Positions 1 through 6,877 of a stretch of DNA of 17,413 nucleotides are shown one piece after another. The notes beneath the pieces are model-generated. The model ran no database searches, was not told the origin of the DNA, and was given only the letters and a program-made list of their open reading frames with translations. The position numbers and the translations under genes are program-made. The first letter of the stretch is position 1. Every line of letters starts with the position of its first letter. Source of the stretch: Spirochaetaceae bacterium. Lineage in GTDB: Bacteria; Spirochaetota; Spirochaetia; SZUA-6; Bin103. The stretch lies in contig JAPOQV010000183.1 of assembly GCA_026710565.1 (NCBI GenBank), positions 1 to 17,413 of the forward strand, given 5' to 3'.

Positions 1-1191
1 CAGGACGTTGCAGCCTGCGGCACAGTCCTCCCTGGTGGCGTCCTCCAGCTCGTTGTGGCTGATGCCGCCGGCGCAGGGGATGAAGATCATGGCCGTCGGC
101 GCCCGCTCCGCGATGTGGCAGGCGTCGTGCCCGGCACCGGATACGATCTCCATGGCACCGCACCCGACCGCGGCGGCCCCCCGGCGTACCGCATCGATGC
201 AGCCGGGATCGAAGCGCAGCGGAGACTGGTGCCAGATCTCTTCCATGCTCACGTGCAGACCCGCCGCCGAGCAGGTGGCCGCCGCCTCGGCTTTCAGCGC
301 GGACCGCATCGAGGAGAGCCGGCCCTCCTCCGGGTGCCGCAGGTCCACGCTGAAGCCCACGCGCCCGGGTATCGTGTTGCGCGAGTTCGGGTGCACGTCG
401 AGCTGGCCCACCGTCGCGCACGCACCGGGCAGATGCTCGCGGCCGATCCGACGGACGGCCTCCACGATGCGGGCGGCGCCGAGCAGCGCATCGCGGCGGT
501 TCTCCATCGGGGTCGTGCCGGCATGTGCCTCCTGGCCGGTGACGTTCAGGTCGAACCAGCGCTGCCCCTGCGCCCCGGTCACCACGCCGATGGACTTCCC
601 GGTCTGCTCCAGGACCGGACCCTGCTCGATGTGGAGCTCGAAGTACGCCGCGACCTCGTCCATCGATACGCGGTCCGTGCCGCGATAGCCGATCCGCTCC
701 AGCTCCGCGCCGAATCTGCGGCCCTCCGCATCCGTGGTCGCTGCCACCCTGCCGGGGTCGAACTGACCCGCGAACACGCCTGAGCCCATCATCGAAGGGG
801 CAAAGCGACAGCCCTCTTCGTTCGTCCACGCCACGACCTCGATCGGCCGTTCGGTCACCTGGTCCCGGTCGTTGAGGGTGCGCACGACCTCGAGCCCTGC
901 GAGCACGCCATACGCGCCGTCGAACTTGCCTCCGGCCGGCTGCGTGTCGAGATGGCTGCCCGCCAGGACCGCCCGATGGCCGCCGAGCCGGCCGGGTCGA
1001 CGGGCGAAGATGTTGCCCGTAGGGTCGATACGGATGCGGCAGCCGGCTTCCCGGCACCAGGAGATGAACAGGTCGCGCGCCTCGCGGTCCAGATCGGTGA
1101 GCGTCTGCCGGTTGACTCCTCCCCGTTCGGTCGCACCGAGCTGCGCCATGCGCATGAGGCTGTCCCAAAGCCGGGCGCCGTCGATCTTCAT
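1..1191 (-). CDS. M20-family Zn-dependent N-carbamoyl amidohydrolase (HyuC/AllC-like), 3' end cut by window edge
   Basis: An open frame of 397 codons runs from ATG at 1191 off the left edge; about 15-20 C-terminal residues are probably missing. The protein matches the hydantoinase/carbamoylase family of M20 peptidases (N-carbamoyl-L-amino acid hydrolase, beta-ureidopropionase, allantoate amidohydrolase), which hydrolyse a ureido group to an amine, CO2 and ammonia. Visible family motifs are GSHLDTQPAGGKFDG (H80 and D91 as metal ligands), NEEGCRF (E125/E126), ELHIEQGP (H187), SGAGHDA (H355) and GGISHNE (H379). There is no signal peptide, so it is cytoplasmic. It lies 51 bases downstream of the aminotransferase on the same strand and is probably cotranscribed. 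An AGGA lies about 10 bases before the start. The substrate is not readable; N-carbamoylputrescine or N-carbamoyl-beta-alanine fit the neighbours best (inference). Confidence 0.9.
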   Translation of the reverse strand, partial: MKIDGARLWDSLMRMAQLGATERGGVNRQTLTDLDREARDLFISWCREAGCRIRIDPTGNIFARRPGRLGGHRAVLAGSHLDTQPAGGKFDGAYGVLAGLEVVRTLNDRDQVTERPIEVVAWTNEEGCRFAPSMMGSGVFAGQFDPGRVAATTDAEGRRFGAELERIGYRGTDRVSMDEVAAYFELHIEQGPVLEQTGKSIGVVTGAQGQRWFDLNVTGQEAHAGTTPMENRRDALLGAARIVEAVRRIGREHLPGACATVGQLDVHPNSRNTIPGRVGFSVDLRHPEEGRLSSMRSALKAEAAATCSAAGLHVSMEEIWHQSPLRFDPGCIDAVRRGAAAVGCGAMEIVSGAGHDACHIAERAPTAMIFIPCAGGISHNELEDATREDCAAGCNVL

Positions 1192-1242
1192 GGGCCGATC
1201 ATCCTCGCACGACTCCTCAGCCCGCGTGCAACGCGCCGTCAG

Positions 1243-2646
1243 CTACGCGGCAAACGCGACTCCCTGACGCGTCAGGTCGGCGACTACCGCGTCGAGCGAC
1301 TCGCTCAGAATGGCGACGATACGGTCGATCTGCTGCCTGGTCAGGATGAGCGTCGGCGACAGTACCGCAAGGTTGCCGATCGGACGAATGATCAGCCCCC
1401 GCGATTGCGCCGCGCGCGCGACGTGCCGGCCGATCTGGACGTCGCCGGCGAACGGCTCCCTGGTGTCGCGATCCTTGACGAACTCCATGCACAGCATGAA
1501 GTGACTGCCGCGCACGTCGCCGACGATCGGCACGCTCCCGAGCGTCCGCAATCGCTCGTGGAAATAGGGACCGGTTTCCTGGACACGTTCGCAGATGCGC
1601 TCGCGCTCCATGACGTCGATGTTGGCCAGGGCAACGGCGCAGGACGCCGCATGCCCGGAGTAGGTGAAGCCGTGCGCGAAGATGGCGCCGTCGGATCTCG
1701 GACGCGACAGTCCATGGTACACGCGATCCGAAATGATCGTCGCGCCCAACGGCAGGTAGCCGGAGGTGATTCCCTTTGCGGTCACGATCATGTCCGGCAC
1801 GATGCCGTATCGCTCGTGACTGGCGAAGAAGCATCCGAGCCGGCCGAAGGCGGTCACCACCTCGTCTGACACGTAGAGGATGTCGTGCTCGTCGCACACC
1901 TGCTTCATCCGCCGATGGTAGCCGTCGGGAGCGACCAGCACGCCGCCGGCGCCCATGATCGGTTCGGCGAAGAAGCACGCGATGTTGTCCGCGCCGAGCT
2001 CCGCGATCGTGCCTTGGAGATCCGCAACCAGATAGTCGCGGTAGGCCGCCTCGTCGCCGATGCCAGCCGGCATGCGATAGCAATTGGCCTCGGAGACATG
2101 GTGCACCAAGCCCTGCGGAAACTGGAATCCCGGCTTGTCAGCCGCCTTGCCGGAGAGAGCCGATGCCAGAAACGTGCTGCCGTGATAGGCGTTCCGCCGC
2201 GAGATGACCAACCGTTTCGAGGGCTTGCCGATCGTGTCGAAATAGTAGTGGGCGATCCGCACGGCCGAGTCGTTGGCAGTGGACCCGCCGGTGCTGTAGA
2301 AGGTGTGATTGAGGTCTCCCGGGGCCAGTTCGGCCAGCTTGGCGGCCAGTTCCGTAGCCGGCGGATTCGCCAGGTTGGCGAAGTAGGAGTACTGCGGCAG
2401 CGTGCCGAGCTGGCGCGCCGCCGCATCGATCAGCTCCCGGCGCCCGTAACCGACGTTGGCGAACCACAGCCCTCCGATTCCGTCGATGAAACGGTTGCCG
2501 TGGGCGTCCCACACGTATGCCCCGTCGCCGCGGACCATGGTCGTCGATCCCGAACGGATCCAGTCGGTGAAATCGGTCCAGGGATGGACGCAGTGCTCCA
2601 GGTCGGTCCGATGGAGGTCTTCCGCGTCATGATTTGGTGCGAGCAT
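1243..2646 (-). CDS. Class III omega-aminotransferase, putrescine/polyamine:pyruvate type (SpuC-like)
   Basis: This 467-residue protein has the usual length of PLP-dependent class III omega-aminotransferases. It resembles Pseudomonas SpuC from the N-terminal HPWTDF and GLWFANVGYGR blocks onward. PLP contacts are visible: the STGGSTAND phosphate-binding loop (119-126), YHGST (154-158), D261 in SDEVVTAFGR for the pyridine nitrogen, and Schiff-base lysine K291 in VTAKGITSGYLPLGA. The expected reaction is transfer of the primary amine of putrescine (or a similar omega-amine, including beta-alanine) to pyruvate, giving an aldehyde. The start is supported by GAGG eight bases upstream. It is the first gene of a minus-strand unit with the carbamoyl hydrolase and is divergent from potF, which supports a polyamine role. 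Family membership is sure; the exact substrate is inferred. Confidence 0.92.
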   Translation of the reverse strand: MLAPNHDAEDLHRTDLEHCVHPWTDFTDWIRSGSTTMVRGDGAYVWDAHGNRFIDGIGGLWFANVGYGRRELIDAAARQLGTLPQYSYFANLANPPATELAAKLAELAPGDLNHTFYSTGGSTANDSAVRIAHYYFDTIGKPSKRLVISRRNAYHGSTFLASALSGKAADKPGFQFPQGLVHHVSEANCYRMPAGIGDEAAYRDYLVADLQGTIAELGADNIACFFAEPIMGAGGVLVAPDGYHRRMKQVCDEHDILYVSDEVVTAFGRLGCFFASHERYGIVPDMIVTAKGITSGYLPLGATIISDRVYHGLSRPRSDGAIFAHGFTYSGHAASCAVALANIDVMERERICERVQETGPYFHERLRTLGSVPIVGDVRGSHFMLCMEFVKDRDTREPFAGDVQIGRHVARAAQSRGLIIRPIGNLAVLSPTLILTRQQIDRIVAILSESLDAVVADLTRQGVAFAA

Positions 2647-2834
2647 GGCTACTGCCTCACACGCTAAACGACGCCGCGCACCGCCGTGAATATCCCCTTG
2701 GGGACATCGCTGCGGAAGGAATTGTCCCCAAGGGGATATTCACCGGCGCTCCTGGTGTCTGGTAGCGTCGGATCAAGCAGAGCCATGGCTCCTCGAGTGT
2801 GCCATGAGAAACCATGATTCGGGAGGGCGATGAC
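2647..2834. promoter_or_regulatory. Divergent control region between aminotransferase and potF
   Basis: This 188-base spacer separates two divergent transcription units and must hold both promoters. Its main feature is a perfect 21-bp inverted repeat (described separately) 40 bases upstream of the aminotransferase start and 91 bases upstream of the potF start. I could not find a convincing sigma70 -35/-10 pair for either direction. A GGGAGG ribosome-binding site at 2821-2826 precedes potF, and a GAGG at 2655-2658 (minus strand) precedes the aminotransferase. Confidence 0.6.
2686..2743. repeat. Perfect 21-bp inverted repeat with 16-base spacer
   Basis: The left arm at 2686-2706 is the exact reverse complement of the right arm at 2723-2743, separated by 16 bases. 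Each arm also contains its own smaller dyad, CCCCTTGGGG on the left and CCCCAAGGGG on the right, flanked by T and A. The arms read GTGAATATCC inwards from each side. Two readings are open: a pair of inverted operator sites for one dimeric regulator serving both divergent promoters, or a REP/BIME-like or miniature mobile palindrome that happens to sit here. As RNA it would form a long stem in either 5' leader. The repeat itself is certain; its function is not. Confidence 0.9.
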
Positions 2835-3929
2835 ATGCTCAGAAAACTCGGGACGGGATGCGCGGCGTTCATTCTGATAACGGCGGCCGGCGTAGCTTCC
2901 GCGGAAGAAATGGTTCTCAACGTGTACAACTGGTCCGACTACATCGCCGAGGACACGATCGCCGATTTCGAGGAGCGCACCGGAATCAAGGTCAATTACG
3001 ACGTGTTCGACTCGAACGAGGTACTGGAGGCAAAGCTGCTGGCCGGCAACAGCGGCTACGACGTGGTGGTGCCGGCAGCCAGCTTCCTGGAGCGGCAGAT
3101 CATGGCCGGCGGGGTCGCCAGGCTGGACAAGAGCAAGCTGAGCAACTACGGGAACCTGGATGCGACCATCCTGGAGCGGGTTGCAGCTCACGACCCCGGC
3201 AACGAGCACGCGGTCCCGTACATGTGGGGCACGACCGGCTTCGGCTACAACGTCGGCAAGGTGGAGGCGATCATGAGCGACGCCCCGACCGGCAGTTGGC
3301 GCATGCTGTTCGATCCCGACGTGGTCGCGGAACTCGCGGACTGCGGGGTGACGCTGCTGGACGCGCCGACCGAAGTGTTCGCCAATCTGATGGGCTATCT
3401 CGGACGCGATCCGAACAGCGAGAGTCCGGAGGACGTCGAGCTGTTCGAGGAGCACCTGTCGAAGATCCGGCCGCACATCAGGTACTTCCACTCTTCACAG
3501 AACATCAACGACCTGGCCAACGGGGAGATCTGCGTGGCCATGGGCTGGAGCGGCGACATGCTCATCGCGCGCGACCGCGCCGTGGAGGCCGGACAAGGCG
3601 TCGAGATCGCCTATACCATTCCCGAGGAAGGAGCGGTCATCTGGTTCGACAACCTGGCCATCCCGAGCGACGCGCCGCACCCGGAGAACGCCCACCTGTT
3701 CCTGGACTACATGATGGAGGCGGAGGTGGCCGCCGCGATCTCCAACTACGTGTTCTACGCCAACGCGAATGGCGCGTCGCTCCCGTACGTGGACGACGAG
3801 GTGAAGTCCGATCCGTCGATCTATCCCGCGGACGCCGTCAAGGAGAACCTGTTCGCGGATCTGGCCGACTCGCCCGCGTTCACGCGCTTGCTGACGCGGG
3901 CATGGACCAGGGTAAAGACCGGGCAGTGA
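2835..3929 (+). CDS. potF: Putrescine-binding periplasmic protein PotF
   Basis: This is the solute-binding protein of the putrescine ABC importer. The chosen start (ATG 2835) has GGGAGG eight bases upstream and begins a clean type I signal peptide: MLRK, a hydrophobic core, and cleavage after ASA near residue 23. An in-frame ATG at 2814 would add seven residues and is less likely. The mature protein (about 340 residues) follows E. coli PotF closely: YNWSDYIA (W33, S34, D35, Y36), FDSNEVLEAKLLAG, VVPAASFLERQ, YMWGTTGFGYNVG, LDAPTEVF, IRYFHSSQNINDLANG, GWSGDM, WFDNLAIP and VFYANAN. The aromatic and acidic residues that cage putrescine in PotF (the W and D of GWSGD, the D of WFD, the Y of FYAN) are retained, favouring putrescine or a similar diamine over spermidine. 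It is the first gene of potFGHI. Confidence 0.96.
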   Translation: MLRKLGTGCAAFILITAAGVASAEEMVLNVYNWSDYIAEDTIADFEERTGIKVNYDVFDSNEVLEAKLLAGNSGYDVVVPAASFLERQIMAGGVARLDKSKLSNYGNLDATILERVAAHDPGNEHAVPYMWGTTGFGYNVGKVEAIMSDAPTGSWRMLFDPDVVAELADCGVTLLDAPTEVFANLMGYLGRDPNSESPEDVELFEEHLSKIRPHIRYFHSSQNINDLANGEICVAMGWSGDMLIARDRAVEAGQGVEIAYTIPEEGAVIWFDNLAIPSDAPHPENAHLFLDYMMEAEVAAAISNYVFYANANGASLPYVDDEVKSDPSIYPADAVKENLFADLADSPAFTRLLTRAWTRVKTGQ

Positions 3930-3947
3930 CGGCTCGGCCGCGAGCCG
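3930..3947 (+). promoter_or_regulatory. Stem-loop just after potF stop codon
   Basis: A perfect 7-bp GC-rich stem (CGGCTCG with CGAGCCG) closes a 4-base loop, beginning at the base after the potF stop. There is no T tract, so it is not a classical intrinsic terminator. Stems in this position between a binding-protein gene and its permease genes often protect the upstream mRNA or attenuate read-through, making more binding protein than membrane parts. That role is inferred from position. Confidence 0.5.
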
Positions 3948-4016
3948 CGGCCTGCTGATCGCGGCGTATCGCCAATGGGTCTACCGGGGCGTCCGGATCG
4001 CGTGCAGGATGTGCCG

Positions 4017-5159
4017 GTGACCCCGCCGCGGACGGCTCCGGCCGGTGACCTTCCCGGCAACGAACCCCGATGCGGGCACTACGTTCGCATCGAGGGGGTG
4101 ACGAAGACCTTCGGAGACGTCACCGCCGTCGACGACGTCTCCCTGGGAATCCACCGCGGCGAGATCTTCTGTCTGCTCGGCAGTTCCGGGTGTGGCAAGA
4201 CGACGCTGCTGCGGATCCTGGCCGGCTTCGAGACCGCCACCGGCGGCCGCGTGCTGATCGACGGTGACGACATGGCCGGCATACCGCCCTATGAGCGGCC
4301 GGTCAACATCATGTTCCAGTCCTATGCCCTCTTTCCGCACATGACCGTGGAGAAAAACGTCGCCTTCGGTCTGCGGCAGGACCGCATCGCGGCCCGAGAA
4401 ACCAGGCGGCGCGTTCGTGACATGCTCGACCTGGTCAGGCTCGGTCCGCTCGCGCGGCGCCGGCCGCATCAGCTCTCCGGAGGGCAGCGCCAGCGCGTCG
4501 CGTTGGCCCGTGCCCTGGTCAAGCATCCGAAGCTGCTGCTGCTCGACGAGCCGCTGGCCGCACTGGACAGGAAGCTGCGCGAAGAGATGCAGTTCGAGCT
4601 GATCACCATTCAGAAGGAAGTCGGCGTCACGTTCGTCGTGGTTACGCACGACCAGGAAGAGGCCATGGCGCTGTCGGACCGGATCGGTGTCATGGACGCG
4701 GGCAAGATCGTCCAGACCGGCACTCCGAGTGCGATCTACGAATCGCCGGGCACCCGGTTCGTGGCCGGATTCGTCGGCTCGGTGAACCTCTTCGAGGGCC
4801 GCGTGGTGGCGGAGGACGCCGGCCACCTGATCATCGAATGCGAGGGTGCCGGCTGCCCGCTGTACAGCGACCGTGGAGTCCGCGCCGCGCACGGTGATCG
4901 GGTCTGGGTGGCGGTACGCCCGGAGAAGCTTCAGATATCGCGCGATGCGCCGTCCCGGGAGTACAACCGGATCGAGTCCATGATCACGGAGGTCGCCTAC
5001 CGGGGGAATCTCACCATGTACCGGCTGCGGGCCGCCTCCGGTACGGAGCTGCGCGTCTCCCGGCCCAACCTCGCGCGCGCGAACGCCGACCGTCAGGACA
5101 TGGGCGAGCGGGTCTACGTGTCGTGGCATCCGTCGAGCTCCGTGGTACTGACGTCGTGA
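4017..5159 (+). CDS. potG: Putrescine ABC transporter ATP-binding protein PotG
   Basis: This is the ATPase subunit that powers putrescine import. It has Walker A GSSGCGKT (55-62), the Q-loop MFQSYALFPHMT, signature LSGGQRQRVALARAL, Walker B LLLLDEP, D-loop AALD and the switch histidine in VTHDQEEAM. A C-terminal TOBE-type domain follows (VAVRPEKLQIS, then a terminal YVSWHPSSSVVL), as in PotG/PotA. With the GTG start at 4017 it has 380 residues, normal for PotG; AGGA at 4006-4009 lies seven bases ahead. In-frame alternatives are GTG at 4002 or 4011 and ATG at 3975, the last without a ribosome-binding site. The roughly 87-base gap after potF holds the stem-loop. The potH start overlaps its stop codon. 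Confidence 0.95.
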   Translation: MTPPRTAPAGDLPGNEPRCGHYVRIEGVTKTFGDVTAVDDVSLGIHRGEIFCLLGSSGCGKTTLLRILAGFETATGGRVLIDGDDMAGIPPYERPVNIMFQSYALFPHMTVEKNVAFGLRQDRIAARETRRRVRDMLDLVRLGPLARRRPHQLSGGQRQRVALARALVKHPKLLLLDEPLAALDRKLREEMQFELITIQKEVGVTFVVVTHDQEEAMALSDRIGVMDAGKIVQTGTPSAIYESPGTRFVAGFVGSVNLFEGRVVAEDAGHLIIECEGAGCPLYSDRGVRAAHGDRVWVAVRPEKLQISRDAPSREYNRIESMITEVAYRGNLTMYRLRAASGTELRVSRPNLARANADRQDMGERVYVSWHPSSSVVLTS

Positions 5160-6034
5160 TGCGCTGGCGCACCTTCGCGATCGCGGTCCCCTACCTCTGG
5201 CTCCTGCTGTTCTTCCTCGCGCCTTTCGCCATCGTCCTTAAGATCGCGCTCTCCGAGGCGATGCTGGCCCGGCCGCCGTACGCACCCCTGTTCGAGTGGG
5301 GCCCGGACGGCTCCCTCGCGGTTCGGGCAAGCCTGAAGAACTTCCTGTTTCTGTTGCGTGACGACCTGTACTGGAAGGCTTACCTGAATTCGGCAAGGAT
5401 CGCGCTGATCTCCACCGCGTTCTGCCTGATCCTGGGCTATCCGGTCGCATACGGAATCGCGCGGTCCTCTCCCACGGCGCGCACCGTATTGCTGATGCTG
5501 GTGATTCTGCCGTTCTGGACATCGTTCCTGCTGCGCGTCTATGCCTGGATCGGCATCCTCAAGAACAACGGCCCGATCAACAACATGCTGCTGGCCATCG
5601 GCATCATCGACGAGCCGATCACGATGATGCAGACCGAATTCGCGGTGTATGTCGGCATCGTATACGCCTACCTGCCGTTCATGATCCTGCCGCTCTTCGC
5701 GAGGCTGGCACGGATTGACCACACCCTCCTGGAGGCCGCGGCGGATCTGGGCTGCCGCCCGCTCAGGGCGTTCCTGACCGTTACCTTGCCGCTTTCGCTC
5801 CCGGGTATCGTGGCCGGTTCGCTGCTGGTCTTCATCCCAGCGGTCGGCGAGTTCGTGATTCCAGCGCTGCTCGGCGGGCCCGACACCCTGATGATCGGCC
5901 GGGTGCTCTGGGACGAGTTCTTCGCCAACCGCGACTGGCCGGTTGCATCCGCGGTCGCCATCGCGGCGCTGTTTCTGCTGGTAATTCCCATCACCGTGTT
6001 CCAGCGACTCCGCTCGGACCAGGAGGGAGCGTGA
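5159..6034 (+). CDS. potH: Putrescine ABC transporter permease PotH
   Basis: This inner-membrane permease matches E. coli PotH over its whole length: ALPY/AVPYLWLLLFFLAPF first membrane segment, LILGYPVAYGIARS, LVILPFWTSFLLRVYAWIGILKNNG, FAVYVGIVYAYLPFMILPL, and VFIPAVGEFVIPALLGGPD. About six hydrophobic segments are visible. The cytoplasmic EAA loop that docks on the ATPase reads EAAADLGCRPLRAF. The ATG overlaps the potG stop (TGATG), giving translational coupling and 291 residues. A GTG at 5123 would add twelve residues lying inside the potG coding end and is less likely. The N-terminus is shorter than in E. coli PotH, which has a longer cytoplasmic lead. Confidence 0.95.
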   Translation: MRWRTFAIAVPYLWLLLFFLAPFAIVLKIALSEAMLARPPYAPLFEWGPDGSLAVRASLKNFLFLLRDDLYWKAYLNSARIALISTAFCLILGYPVAYGIARSSPTARTVLLMLVILPFWTSFLLRVYAWIGILKNNGPINNMLLAIGIIDEPITMMQTEFAVYVGIVYAYLPFMILPLFARLARIDHTLLEAAADLGCRPLRAFLTVTLPLSLPGIVAGSLLVFIPAVGEFVIPALLGGPDTLMIGRVLWDEFFANRDWPVASAVAIAALFLLVIPITVFQRLRSDQEGA

Positions 6035-6876
6035 ACCCCCGACGCTCCCTGTTCGTGACGACCGCGATGGCGCTCGGCTTCGCCTTTCTCTACCTGCCGA
6101 TCGCCTCGCTCATCGCCTACTCGTTCAACGCGTCCAAGCTGGTGACGGTATGGGGCGGATTCTCCGCCCGGTGGTACGGAGAGCTGCTGCGCGACGACCA
6201 GGTCCTGCGGGCGGCCTGGCTGAGCCTGCGCATCGCGTTCATGAACGCGACCATCGCGATGGCGCTCGGCACGCTCGCCGGTCTGGCGCTTGCGCGCATG
6301 GGCCGTTTTCGCGGGCGCCTGCTGTTCACGGGCATGACTTCGGCACCCCTGGTGATGCCGGAGGTGATCACGGGCCTTTCCCTGCTGCTGCTGTTCGTCG
6401 CCATGGAGGACCTGATCGGCTGGCCCGGCCGGCGCGGCGTCACGACCATCACGATCGCACACGTTACCTTTTCGCTTGCCTACGTGGCGGTGGTCATCCA
6501 GGCGCAACTCGCCAGCACCGACGAGTCGATCGAGGAGGCCGCTCAAGACCTGGGGGCTCGGCCCGCGAAGGTCTTCTGCGTGATCACCCTGCCCCTCATC
6601 TCGCCGGCGCTCGTCTCCGGCTGGCTGCTCGCCTTCACGCTGTCGCTCGACGACCTGATCATCGCCAGCTTCGTGTCCGGCCCCGGTTCCAGCACGTTGC
6701 CGATGGTCGTCTTCTCCAAGGTCCGTCTCGGCGTGAGCCCGGAGATCAACGCGCTGGCGACGCTGTTCGTCCTGGTGGTCGCCGCCGGCATCACCGCCGC
6801 ATCGCTGATCGCGAGTCGCGCGGCACGGCGGCGCGCCCGTGACGAGAACGCGGCAGTCGACCGCTCGGCAGGATGA
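6031..6876 (+). CDS. potI: Putrescine ABC transporter permease PotI
   Basis: This is the second permease of the putrescine importer, 281 residues as in E. coli PotI. It begins with GTG overlapping the potH stop (GTGA) and has AGGAGG four bases upstream. Diagnostic blocks are YSFNASKLVTVWGGFSARWY, APLVMPEVITGLSLLLLFVA, LAHVTF-like IAHVTFSLAYVAVVI, the EAA loop EEAAQDLGARPAKVFCV, and LSLDDLIIASFVSGPG-STLPM. About six membrane segments are visible. It is the last gene of potFGHI; its stop is separated by a single base from the stop of the convergent deiminase gene, leaving no room for a separate terminator. Confidence 0.95.
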   Translation: MNPRRSLFVTTAMALGFAFLYLPIASLIAYSFNASKLVTVWGGFSARWYGELLRDDQVLRAAWLSLRIAFMNATIAMALGTLAGLALARMGRFRGRLLFTGMTSAPLVMPEVITGLSLLLLFVAMEDLIGWPGRRGVTTITIAHVTFSLAYVAVVIQAQLASTDESIEEAAQDLGARPAKVFCVITLPLISPALVSGWLLAFTLSLDDLIIASFVSGPGSSTLPMVVFSKVRLGVSPEINALATLFVLVVAAGITAASLIASRAARRRARDENAAVDRSAG

Positions 6877-6877
6877 C

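Noticed and set aside
952..1869. Long plus-strand open frame opposite the carbamoyl hydrolase and aminotransferase
   Set aside because: It is composed of low-complexity Arg/Ala/Gly/Asp text, spans two real genes on the other strand, and shows no family motifs. High GC content keeps opposite frames open.
2722..2768. TTGTCC with TAGCGT as a possible potF promoter
   Set aside because: Spacing is far from 17 bases and the -10 match is poor; no confident promoter could be called.
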